From NCBI GenBank assembly GCA_002307235.1, contig DBTV01000024.1, positions 1 to 21,451 on the forward strand: DNA of 21,451 bases. The letters are read 5' to 3'. The stretch comes from Acidobacteriaceae bacterium UBA1307 (lineage in GTDB: Bacteria; Acidobacteriota; Terriglobia; Terriglobales; Acidobacteriaceae). The position numbers and the translations under genes are program-made. The notes under the pieces are model-generated. The model ran no database searches, had not been told where the DNA came from, and worked only from the letters and a program-made list of their open reading frames with translations. Positions within the stretch are counted from its first letter, which is position 1, and every line of letters begins with the position of its first letter. Shown here in pieces: positions 1 through 7,111 of this stretch.

Positions 1-43
1 GACACCGCCTGTTCTGCCGCCCAATTTTTGCTAGGGAGAATCC

Positions 44-79
44 GTAGCAAGGCCCCAATCTCCATTGGGGCCTTGCTAC
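44..79. terminator. Perfect 16-bp inverted repeat, terminator-like hairpin
   Basis: Positions 44-59 and 64-79 are exact reverse complements separated by the 4-base loop CTCC. The stem is GC-rich in the middle (GGCCCC/GGGGCC). There is no clear T tract on either side, so a classical intrinsic terminator is only likely, not certain. It would end transcription from a gene left of the window. Short plus-strand reading frames close at 32-34 (TAG) and 45-47 (TAG), either of which could be the end of that gene, but too little is visible to call one. Confidence 0.5.
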
Positions 80-117
80 ACTAAATCCATCGTTCTCTTC
101 AAGAGGCGGAGCTCGTG

Positions 118-882
118 ATGGATCTGGATTTTCTCTTTGCGACCATAGGCATCTGTACCGAAGCTGCCATTGTTATCCTCGGCTTTCGCAAGCAAATCCG
201 GCAGAGTGCGCCTGTCTTCTATTCCTATGTCGCCTGGAGTTTTCTCTCCGATCTGTTCTACCTCTTGCTGCGGATCGCGATTCATGGAAGCTATTCGTCC
301 GTCTATCTGTACGGGATGGCCATCGACTGGCTCTTCCAGTTTGCGGTTCTGGTGGAGCTGATCTGGCTGGTGCTCCGGCCGATCCGTTCCTCGCTTTCGC
401 GCAAATTCATTCTGGCGCCGGTCCTGCTGATTCTTTTACTCGGTCTGTCTCTTTGGCCTGTTGCCGGCCTGACGCTGCCCCACAATCTGGGGCCGCATGC
501 GCAGCTCTGGGTACACACGCAGCAGGACATTGCGTTGTTGCGCGTAACCATCTTTGTGCTGTTGGCCAGTTGCAGCCAGTTGCTGTCCCTCAACTGGCAT
601 GACCGCGAATTGCAGATCGCTACAGGGCTCGGCTTCTATTCTCTGTGCAACTTGCTGGTGTCGATTCTGCACACCTACCAGAGTGTGGGCGCGCAATACA
701 AGCGGCTCGATCAGGCACTGACCGCCTGCTATCTCTGCACGCTCTTCTACTGGATCACTTCGCTGTTGCGGCGTGAAACCGAACGGCAGCAGTTCACCCC
801 ACAGATGCGCCACATGCTTCTGGCCGCGGCCGGTGCGGCGCGCAACACACGGCTCTACATCACGCCTTCACGCAGAAAATAA
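118..882 (+). CDS. Seven-helix integral membrane protein, unknown function
   Basis: The protein has 254 residues and about seven hydrophobic segments, at roughly residues 3-22, 33-54, 60-84, 94-117, 136-157, 167-186 and 198-218, with a basic C-terminal tail. I do not recognise a named family. A GTG at 115 directly precedes the ATG at 118. The purine-rich AAGAGGCGGAG at 101-111 serves either start, and ATG is preferred. It is distantly similar to the minus-strand membrane protein at 1694-2425: both start with a short hydrophobic N-terminus at the same distance, and both carry an ATG(L/I)G motif followed by a helix ending in L-x-TYQ. This suggests an old duplication. No enzymatic motif is visible. 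A hairpin with a T tract follows the gene. Confidence 0.8.
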   Translation: MDLDFLFATIGICTEAAIVILGFRKQIRQSAPVFYSYVAWSFLSDLFYLLLRIAIHGSYSSVYLYGMAIDWLFQFAVLVELIWLVLRPIRSSLSRKFILAPVLLILLLGLSLWPVAGLTLPHNLGPHAQLWVHTQQDIALLRVTIFVLLASCSQLLSLNWHDRELQIATGLGFYSLCNLLVSILHTYQSVGAQYKRLDQALTACYLCTLFYWITSLLRRETERQQFTPQMRHMLLAAAGAARNTRLYITPSRRK

Positions 883-906
883 TCTTTCCATGCACGCACA
901 AACAAG

Positions 907-936
907 ACTCCCCAGTCCATTGGACCGGGGAGTTTT
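907..936 (+). terminator. Rho-independent terminator
   Basis: ACTCCCCAGTCC (907-918) pairs with GGACCGGGGAGT (922-933), with one internal mismatch, a 3-base loop and a run of four T (933-936). It lies 25 bases after the stop of the plus-strand membrane protein. Read on the minus strand it could also serve the convergent small gene that stops at 958. Confidence 0.75.
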
Positions 937-939
937 GCA

Positions 940-963
940 ATGTAACGAGGCAATTCGTTACAT
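940..963. repeat. Inverted repeat spanning the stop codon of the minus-strand gene
   Basis: ATGTAACGA (940-948) and TCGTTACAT (955-963) are exact reverse complements with a 6-base loop. The right arm contains the stop codon of the convergent hypothetical gene. Together with the hairpin at 907-933 it makes a double-hairpin region between converging genes, so it probably helps end minus-strand transcription. Confidence 0.45.
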
Positions 964-1476
964 CGAGGCGACAAAATCAGGAATATGGACGGCTGCATGC
1001 TCTTGCAGCAGCCGCGTCATACGCACGGCCATGTCCGAGTACAGCAACGCGGCACGGTAGGCGTTGATACGAACGCCCTCGCTCGCCTTCGTAAACCCGT
1101 ACTGAGCCAGAGCGACCAGCACGCAGACACGAATCTGCAGGGCATCGCTGTGAATATTTTCAACCAACAAACGGTCCACATCCTCGCAGTTGCGCGTGGC
1201 ATAGTTGGCCATCTGCTGCATCACCTGAGCGTTCTGGTACATGGCCCATAGCCCCTTGGCTCCGTCCATCTTCTGCCATGCATCTTCTGGCGTCGCGGTC
1301 AAACCTTCCTTCCAAAGAAAGTTCTCATTCAACTCGCGCGCACTCCAGTCAATCCGCAGCTTGAGCAGCAAAGAGTCCCAGGTCTCTTCACTGTGCTGCC
1401 GAACCCCTCTGCGCCAACAGAGGAAGTAAAGCGCGATAGCAGCAATGGCAAAAATTTGGAGGATTGGTAGTACCAT
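958..1476 (-). CDS. Hypothetical protein with one N-terminal membrane anchor
   Basis: The protein has 172 residues. Residues 3-21 are a single hydrophobic helix followed by a basic CWRRG stretch, so it is probably anchored in the inner membrane with the soluble, helical part facing the cytoplasm. The rest has no motif I recognise. The start is supported by GGGAG seven bases before the ATG. It lies downstream of, and on the same strand as, the membrane protein at 1694-2425. The 217-base gap between them leaves room for its own promoter, but I see no convincing one. Between the two related seven-helix proteins it may share a process with them, but that is only inference from position. Confidence 0.7.
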   Translation of the reverse strand: MVLPILQIFAIAAIALYFLCWRRGVRQHSEETWDSLLLKLRIDWSARELNENFLWKEGLTATPEDAWQKMDGAKGLWAMYQNAQVMQQMANYATRNCEDVDRLLVENIHSDALQIRVCVLVALAQYGFTKASEGVRINAYRAALLYSDMAVRMTRLLQEHAAVHIPDFVASM

Positions 1477-1693
1477 TCGTGCTCCCTTGCTTAAACCACC
1501 GCCAGCAACTCACGCTGCGTACCACGCCGACAAGAATGTGGCCCAATACTTATTACTTGTAACAGAAGAAACAATACTCACAGAAGAGAAAAGTGTGCGA
1601 AATTGCCTAATTCTACTGATTCCCCACACTCAATAGGCCAATGCACCATAGTAACCAGCGAGGAGAATCCACACGCCGAATCCCTCAAACGCT

Positions 1694-2425
1694 TCAGGAC
1701 TCGTACTTCTCCGCGCGTGCCAGCCGCTCCGACAAGCTCCCCGAAGGGACGCTCTTGCGCCTGAAGGTCTGACCACCCTCCGCAATAAAGGAGCCAATCC
1801 ACCCCATCAGCACAAGCAGATAGGCCAGTTCCGGCACCCACAAGACGAGGCTGCTCCAGTGAAAGGGCTGATAGGTAAGCAGCATACCGGTGACCAGGCA
1901 GACAAAGGACTGAATGCCAATGCCTGTTGCCAGATGGAACTCCGTCCGGGGCCAGATGAACCGGCGCAACAAAGCCCACCAGGCCAGCGCCAGAAAGGCC
2001 GCTATCTGCACGGCGCCGACCAGTTGCAAGGCATGCGCGGACAGCTTCTGCGTTGGCGAAAAACCAGCCGGCGAACTCCATTGCGCCAGCAGCAGCAACA
2101 AGGAGGATGTAACAACAAGCAAGGCGAGATAGAGCGGTATAAAGGGCGAGGTGGCACGATTCCAGCGAATCAGGTTGCGGGCAATCTCCGCCACCGTGCA
2201 CAGCAAAAAGGCTGCCCGCACGAAGATGTCCACAAGAAAAAAGCTGGCAAAACTGGATGGCCATGCCAGGCCAAGTACCGTTCCAACAAAGCCCGTCGAG
2301 CACAGGAGTATGCCTGAGACGGTAAAAATCGGCAGCACAACATACACGTGCTTCCATACGAGCATGCCAAAGAGCACCGTTTCCGCGCTCAAAATGGCAA
2401 ACAGAAGCGAACTTTCAACGGTCAT
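1694..2425 (-). CDS. Seven-helix integral membrane protein, paralogue of the first gene
   Basis: The protein has 243 residues from the start chosen here. The longest frame begins at 2461, but that ATG has no ribosome binding site. The ATG at 2425 has GGAG (2433-2436) seven bases upstream and gives an N-terminus that lines up with the plus-strand membrane protein at 118-882. About seven hydrophobic helices are visible, ending in a charged tail. The best match to the other protein is in helix six: E-F-H-L-ATGIGIQSF ending LLTYQ here, against E-L-Q-I-ATGLGFYSL ending LHTYQ there. No catalytic or ligand-binding motif is recognised. A sensory or signalling membrane role is possible but unsupported. 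Confidence 0.75.
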   Translation of the reverse strand: MTVESSLLFAILSAETVLFGMLVWKHVYVVLPIFTVSGILLCSTGFVGTVLGLAWPSSFASFFLVDIFVRAAFLLCTVAEIARNLIRWNRATSPFIPLYLALLVVTSSLLLLLAQWSSPAGFSPTQKLSAHALQLVGAVQIAAFLALAWWALLRRFIWPRTEFHLATGIGIQSFVCLVTGMLLTYQPFHWSSLVLWVPELAYLLVLMGWIGSFIAEGGQTFRRKSVPSGSLSERLARAEKYES

Positions 2426-2662
2426 CGCATTTCTCCACTGCTCCGATGACACCCGATTCATGACGACAGGGGGCCCGGGACTACAACGTCAACCTGCGGG
2501 AATCAACAAACAGGGCTGCACACGCTCGATGGATGAAACCGCTCTCCTGCGCAGCGCACACAAAGCGGACAAACTTTGGTTGATGTTCTGTATTTTTTCA
2601 CACCAGTAAGCACTCGCGAAAAATTTATTACGCATGATCGTCGTGCTCACGATGCGGACACG

Positions 2663-2685
2663 CCCGGAGAGGTGCACTCCCCGGG
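2663..2685 (-). terminator. Possible terminator hairpin after the stress protein gene
   Basis: CCCGGAGAG (2663-2671) and CTCCCCGGG (2677-2685) form a 9-bp stem with one G-T pair and a 5-base loop, about 20 bases beyond the stop of the minus-strand stress protein gene. No T tract follows, so this is a weak call. The rest of the 2426-2704 gap shows no gene and no clear promoter. Confidence 0.35.
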
Positions 2686-2704
2686 TGCGTGCGAGACAGG
2701 GCGT

Positions 2705-3181
2705 CTACCACCACTCCATCAACCGGCCCGAGGAGACCTTGGCGCTGGACTCAGGCTTGGCGGTGCGCAGCAGCAGCAACGGCACCGGCACCAGTTTGAC
2801 GAGTTTTTCGGCAATCGAACCGAAGATCAGCGGATGCCAGCCCGTGGTGCCGTGGGTGGAGAGGATCACCAGATCGACATGTTCGCGCTCGATGACGTCG
2901 AGAATGGCAGCGGCCACGTCGGCGTCTTCTTCAATCGTCGCGATGGCCCTGACGTCTTTGGCGGCGAGGCTGGCAACGGAGGTGGCCAGATGCTTTTCTG
3001 CCAGCGCTCGAGACTCCGCGGCATTGACGCTCTCGGAGAGAACATGCACGAGAACAACCTCGGCATGAAATTGCTGCGCGAGCACGGTGACGTGTTCAAT
3101 GGCGGCGTGCGATGACGAGCTGAAGTCGATAGGCAGCAGGATCTTCGCAGGAATCGTGTTCCAGGAACTCACTTCGGTCAT
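2705..3181 (-). CDS. Universal stress protein, UspA family
   Basis: The protein has 158 residues, a usual length for a single-domain UspA protein. It begins with the expected first strand and acidic residue (K-I-L-L-PIDFS, D19). It keeps the nucleotide-binding loop near the C-terminus: STHGTTGW at 108-115 followed by FGSIAEKLV at 120-128. This is the G-x2-G ... G-S pattern of ATP-binding members. Such proteins are cytoplasmic dimers induced under starvation, oxidative or hypoxic stress. The individual role of this one cannot be read from sequence. The start is well set by AAGGAG six bases upstream of the ATG. It is transcribed divergently from the outer-membrane protein gene at 3397. Confidence 0.92.
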   Translation of the reverse strand: MTEVSSWNTIPAKILLPIDFSSSSHAAIEHVTVLAQQFHAEVVLVHVLSESVNAAESRALAEKHLATSVASLAAKDVRAIATIEEDADVAAAILDVIEREHVDLVILSTHGTTGWHPLIFGSIAEKLVKLVPVPLLLLRTAKPESSAKVSSGRLMEWW

Positions 3182-3396
3182 TCAACTCTCCTTGCCGAAC
3201 TGCGTACATGTTCAGCCGCTGAAAAATTTCGCCCCCATCATAGCAGCGCCGCGACAAACCTTTCTGGTGACCGGCGACACAGGCCGTTCCAGTGAGGATT
3301 ACGCGCTCGGGTGCATCGTCGGCAACCCCTTCCACATCTAAAAAATGCTGACCGGAGAACTCTTTGCTTTTTTCTGGTTTTTTTCTCAGGAGGTTT

Positions 3397-4176
3397 ATGA
3401 AACGGCTGATCTGCATGGCTCTGGCGCTGGCCGGTGCCGTCGCACACGCACAAGGCAACTATGAAATTCAGGTCTATGGCTCCGAGACGGTTGCGCCGCG
3501 CACGACCATGGTCGAGTTGCACTCGAACTTTACCGCCGACGGCGACCGGCACCCGAACGATGGCACCGCGCCCACTGAGCATGCCCAGCACGAGACCATC
3601 GAAATTACGCAGGGGCTCAACGACTGGTCCGAGGTGGGCTTCTACGTCTTCACCAGCGAGCAGAACGGCCGGGGCGTGCAGTGGGTCGGCGACCACATTC
3701 GGCCGCGCGTGCGCGTGCCCGAACACTGGCACTGGCCGGTGGGCGTGAGCCTTTCCACCGAGCTCGGCTACCAGCGGGCGCTCTATGACCGCGACACCTG
3801 GACCTGGGAGCTGCGGCCGATCATTGACCAGCAGGCGGGCCGCTGGTACTGGGCCGTGAACCCGGCCTTCGAGCGAAGCTGGCACGGGCCGGGCGTCCGC
3901 AATGGCATGGACTTTGCGCCAGCCGTGAAGGTCGGCTACAACTTCACGAAAAAAGTGGCGAGCGGCATTGAGTATTACGGCGACTACGGCGATGTGCGCC
4001 ACATGGAGTCGCTGCACGGCCAGCAACAACAGATCTTCGCCGTTGCCGATCTCGATGTGTCGCCGAAGTGGGAGATCAACTTCGGCGCGGGCATCGGCCC
4101 CACGGCAGCCACCGACCATTGGCTGATCAAGGGCATTGTGGGGCACAGATTCGACTGGAAAAGAAGAAAGCCGTGA
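3397..4176 (+). CDS. Putative outer-membrane beta-barrel protein
   Basis: The protein has 259 residues and a clear signal peptide (MKRLICMALALAGAVAHA, cleaved before Q19). The longest frame starts at 3364, but AGGAGG at 3388-3393 and the signal peptide place the start at 3397. The mature part has alternating polar and aromatic residues typical of beta strands, many Trp and Tyr, and ends in a strand-like G-x-R-FDWKRR segment. It reminds me of the loosely defined outer-membrane proteins grouped with the MetA-pathway phenol degradation family, but this is recollection of pattern, not a search result. It may be a porin-like or structural outer-membrane protein with no known substrate. The gene converges on the racemase gene with only three bases between stop codons. 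Confidence 0.8.
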   Translation: MKRLICMALALAGAVAHAQGNYEIQVYGSETVAPRTTMVELHSNFTADGDRHPNDGTAPTEHAQHETIEITQGLNDWSEVGFYVFTSEQNGRGVQWVGDHIRPRVRVPEHWHWPVGVSLSTELGYQRALYDRDTWTWELRPIIDQQAGRWYWAVNPAFERSWHGPGVRNGMDFAPAVKVGYNFTKKVASGIEYYGDYGDVRHMESLHGQQQQIFAVADLDVSPKWEINFGAGIGPTAATDHWLIKGIVGHRFDWKRRKP

Positions 4177-4179
4177 GGC

Positions 4180-5310
4180 CTATCGCGCAGCCACCGGCAC
4201 ACTGACGCGCATCGACTCCGTGCGCACGGTGAGTTTCTCCACCAGGTCGGTGCGCACGGCATAGCCCCGTCCGGGCACGTCGGCAATGGCGATTTCGCCC
4301 TTCGACGAAACCGTTATCTCGGGCTCGACGATGTCCTCGGCCCAGTAGCGCGCGGAGGCAGAGACGTCGCCAGGAAGCGTGAAGTTTTCGAGCGTCGAAA
4401 GCGCGATGTTGTGCGCGCGGCCGATACCGGACTCGAGCATGCCACCGCACCAGACCGGAATGCCGCGCTCCTGCGCGACATTATGCACGGCAATGGCCTC
4501 GGAGAAGCCGCCGACGCGCCCCAGCTTGATGTTGAGAATGCGGCAGGACTCCATCTCAATGGCGGCCAGCGCGTCGCGACGGTTCTGAATCGATTCGTCG
4601 AGGCAGAGCGGCGTTTCCAGCCTCTTCTGCAGAATCGAGTGATAGTAGAAATCGTCGTACCAGAGCGGCTGCTCGATCATCAGCAGATCATATTTGTCAA
4701 AGCCCGCAATGTGGTCGGCATCCTTGAGGCGATAGGCGGAGTTGGCATCGCAACTGAGCAGAATCTTCGGCCAGCGCGCGCGCACCTTCTCGAAGACCTC
4801 GGTATCCCAACCGGGCTTGCACTTGAGCTTGATGCGCTGGTAGCCTGCGGCCAGCTCCCTTTCAATAACCTCGAGCAAGGCCGGGATCGACGGCTGAATA
4901 CCGATCGAAACGCCGCAGGCGATGGTTTCCTTCACGCCGCCGAGAAGCTGCGAAAGAGAAACGCCCTCGCGCTGCGCCTCAAGATCCCAGATGGCGTTTT
5001 CCAGCGCCGCCTTGGCCATGGGATGACCGCGCACAATAGAAAATATCTTCGGACAGTCGCCGCCATGCGCGGGTTCGGCCTCTGCCAGCCTCGGCCCGAG
5101 CTCGTTCACCAACACGTACCAAGCGGTGTCGGTGGATTCAGCGGAGAAGTAGGGGTGCTCACCGGCCGTGCATTCGCCCCAGCCGACCAGGCCTTCGGAG
5201 TGAATCTCAACGAGCAGGATTCTCCGGTTGCGGGTCACGCCAAAGCTGGTCTCAAAGGGCCGGACCAGCGGCATCTGCACTTCGCGTAGACCGATCTCGT
5301 CGATTTTCAT
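4180..5310 (-). CDS. menC: Enolase-superfamily OSBS / N-succinylamino-acid racemase
   Basis: The protein has 376 residues and belongs to the MenC/NSAR branch of the enolase superfamily. Family members dehydrate SHCHC to o-succinylbenzoate in menaquinone synthesis, racemise N-acylamino acids, or do both. All catalytic residues are present: the KxK pair K161-x-K163, metal ligands D188 (CDAN), E213 (IEQP) and D238 (LDES), and the opposing base K262 (NIKLGRVGG). The spacing matches the Amycolatopsis racemase. The start lies three bases after the stop of the upstream GNAT gene, so translation is probably coupled. Pairing with a GNAT acyltransferase is the context known for the racemase pathway converting D- to L-amino acids. 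No other men gene is visible. The symbol is a family label, and the in vivo reaction is open. Confidence 0.88.
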   Translation of the reverse strand: MKIDEIGLREVQMPLVRPFETSFGVTRNRRILLVEIHSEGLVGWGECTAGEHPYFSAESTDTAWYVLVNELGPRLAEAEPAHGGDCPKIFSIVRGHPMAKAALENAIWDLEAQREGVSLSQLLGGVKETIACGVSIGIQPSIPALLEVIERELAAGYQRIKLKCKPGWDTEVFEKVRARWPKILLSCDANSAYRLKDADHIAGFDKYDLLMIEQPLWYDDFYYHSILQKRLETPLCLDESIQNRRDALAAIEMESCRILNIKLGRVGGFSEAIAVHNVAQERGIPVWCGGMLESGIGRAHNIALSTLENFTLPGDVSASARYWAEDIVEPEITVSSKGEIAIADVPGRGYAVRTDLVEKLTVRTESMRVSVPVAAR

Positions 5311-5313
5311 GGC

Positions 5314-6114
5314 TCAACAATCCTGGGGGTCAAGCGAGCCGGCCGCGAGCCGGCCCAGTTCGTAGATTCCATTTTTGTCTGCGTCGAGAGAGAAGCCGAC
5401 GACGGCCAATCCCCGGGCAAACGCCTGTTGAAACTTGCGGCGATTTTCCTGCTGCACGGCCAGAGCGCGGGGACGGCTCTCGTCGGAATCTTTCCACGTA
5501 TAAATTGCGGCTGGAACCAAAATGCGTTCTTCGATCGCGCATGCGGGCCCGGCTGTACCGGCAAGCGCCTGCCGGACGCGCGCCGCATCCATCGTCCACT
5601 CGGCCAGCAAACGGTCGGTCGGCAGACCCGCTTGCAGACGAGATGAGGATACACCATAAAAGTCGGCCCGGTAATGACGAATCACCGCGCCCAGCTTGTG
5701 AATGTTGAGATACGCGTTCTTGATTTCGAGCGGATCGAAGGTCCACTCCATGTGGCGGAGGCCGCGCGAAAGCGCCTCATCGCGCTGAAAACGCTTGAGC
5801 CGCGCCCCAAGCCCATGATTGCGGTAGCTCGGCCGCACGGCGAGCATGTGCGAGTGCAGATAGGGCGTGGGAGCCTCTCCGGGCCTGCTCTTGATGCCGG
5901 GCACGGCCATCGCGAAGCCAACGAGGCGACCAGCGTCGCTCGCGTCGGAAAGCTCGGCATCGAAGGCGCCGATCACCTGCCCGCCCGCCTGCTGGTTGAC
6001 GTGAAAAACCTTGCGCGGCTCGACCTCGATGGCATCGTAGCCCCAGGTGGCCGCCTGCAGATCGACGCAGGCCTGCAGTTCGTCAAAACCGACACAGGAG
6101 CGAATCTCGATCAT
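5314..6114 (-). CDS. GNAT-family N-acyltransferase (COG3375-like)
   Basis: The protein has 266 residues. Acyl-CoA-binding motif A is seen at 91-105: LAVRPSYRNHGLGAR, with R98-x-x-G101-x-G103. It is followed by the segment W-T-F-DPLEIKNAYLNIHKLG (124-142), which I associate with the COG3375 group of long GNAT proteins. In Geobacillus a GNAT enzyme encoded beside an NSAR acts as a succinyl-CoA:D-amino-acid N-succinyltransferase, and the same role is inferred here from the adjacent racemase. The start codon overlaps the mazG stop (TGATG), and the stop is three bases before the racemase ATG, so the three genes form one transcription unit. The acyl donor and substrate cannot be told from the sequence alone. 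Confidence 0.87.
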   Translation of the reverse strand: MIEIRSCVGFDELQACVDLQAATWGYDAIEVEPRKVFHVNQQAGGQVIGAFDAELSDASDAGRLVGFAMAVPGIKSRPGEAPTPYLHSHMLAVRPSYRNHGLGARLKRFQRDEALSRGLRHMEWTFDPLEIKNAYLNIHKLGAVIRHYRADFYGVSSSRLQAGLPTDRLLAEWTMDAARVRQALAGTAGPACAIEERILVPAAIYTWKDSDESRPRALAVQQENRRKFQQAFARGLAVVGFSLDADKNGIYELGRLAAGSLDPQDC

Positions 6115-7016
6115 CAGCGGCCCTCGGCGGCAGCGCGTTTCTTTTTGGCTTCCACCCAGAGCGCCTCGAGTTCGTCGGCGGACAGCTCTTCGAGCGGCCG
6201 CGCGCTGCTCTGCTCCATGGCACGAAAACGCTCGCGGAAGCGGCGATTGCAGCCGCGCAGAGCCTGCTCGGCGTCCACATGCAGATGGCGGCCCAGATTG
6301 ACGACGGTAAAGAGCAGGTCACCCAGTTCAGCCTCAACGGCGGGCTGGCGGGCCGGATCGTCCGGCTCGGCCTCGGCAATCAACTCGTTGGTTTCTTCTT
6401 CGACCTTGGGCAAAAGCTCACGCCAGCTCTTCCAGTCAAAGCCTGCCTTCGAGGCCTTGGAGCCGAGCTTGGCCGCCTCGGCCAGAGCGGGCATGGCGCG
6501 CTGCACCGAGTCGAGCCGCGAGGTTTGCACTGCACCGTGGCCCTTTTCCGCGCGCTTGATCTCGTCCCAGTTGCGCAGCACGTCGGAGGCGGAATTGACA
6601 TCGGCATCGACCGAGGCGCGGTTTCCAGCGGCCTTTGAAGCCTCTTCGCCGAAAACATGCGGGTGGCGGCGGATGAGCTTGTGGTTCAGCTCATCGAGCA
6701 CATCGCCGATGGTGAACTGGCCCTCGTTGGCGGCCATCTCGGCATAGAAAAGCACCTGCAACAACAGGTCGCCGAGCTCCTCGGCCAGGTGCGGAAAGTC
6801 GCGCCTGTCGATGGCGTCGAAGACCTCATAGACCTCTTCGAGGGTGTGCTTGCGAACGGAATCGAAGTTCTGTTCGCGGTCCCACGGGCAGCCGTCGGGA
6901 GCGCGTAAACGGGCCATGATCGAGGCCGATTGGGCAAAGAGTTTCGCGGCACGCTCGGGGTCGGTCGTCACCGGAGCGCGTTCAGCAGAAGGGGTGCTTT
7001 CAGCGGGCGATTCCAT
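6114..7016 (-). CDS. mazG: Nucleoside triphosphate pyrophosphohydrolase MazG
   Basis: The protein has 300 residues, slightly longer than E. coli MazG because of a low-complexity N-terminal extension (residues 1-25). It hydrolyses NTPs and dNTPs to monophosphates plus pyrophosphate, cleaning the nucleotide pool in the cytoplasm. Two MazG domains are visible. The first has RLRAPDGCPWDREQ (36-49), then E60-E61-x-x-E64 and E79-E80-x-x-D83 as Mg-binding acidic residues. The second, around 190-265, repeats a similar pattern, EEETNEL and E228-A-E230-L-G-D233. It is the first gene of the operon with the GNAT and racemase genes, overlapping the GNAT start by one base. It is divergent from the prepilin peptidase gene, and both promoters must lie in the 95-base gap. 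No functional link to the amino-acid genes is evident. Confidence 0.95.
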   Translation of the reverse strand: MESPAESTPSAERAPVTTDPERAAKLFAQSASIMARLRAPDGCPWDREQNFDSVRKHTLEEVYEVFDAIDRRDFPHLAEELGDLLLQVLFYAEMAANEGQFTIGDVLDELNHKLIRRHPHVFGEEASKAAGNRASVDADVNSASDVLRNWDEIKRAEKGHGAVQTSRLDSVQRAMPALAEAAKLGSKASKAGFDWKSWRELLPKVEEETNELIAEAEPDDPARQPAVEAELGDLLFTVVNLGRHLHVDAEQALRGCNRRFRERFRAMEQSSARPLEELSADELEALWVEAKKKRAAAEGR

Positions 7017-7111
7017 GCAGCCTTAGTGTACGACAGCGGCGGCGCGCGCGTTCCACGACACGGACCGGTAAACACTTCGCGTGGTCCGAGCGTCTATACT
7101 CATGGGCGCAG

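Noticed and set aside
1..47. Tail of an upstream plus-strand gene
   Set aside because: Short frames end at TAG 32-34 and TAG 45-47, but the visible piece is too short to choose a frame or name a product.
1578..2357. A 259-codon minus frame overlapping the second membrane protein
   Set aside because: The alternative frame 1694-2425 has seven clean helices, a ribosome binding site and similarity to the first gene of the window; this one is Cys/His/Arg rich without structure.
3238..4146. A 302-codon minus-strand frame over the outer-membrane protein gene
   Set aside because: The plus-strand protein has AGGAGG, a signal peptide and beta-barrel character; the minus frame has none of these.
5674..6747. 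A 357-codon plus-strand frame over the GNAT and mazG genes
   Set aside because: It spans the junction of two clear minus-strand genes and has shadow-like Arg/Ser/Ala composition.
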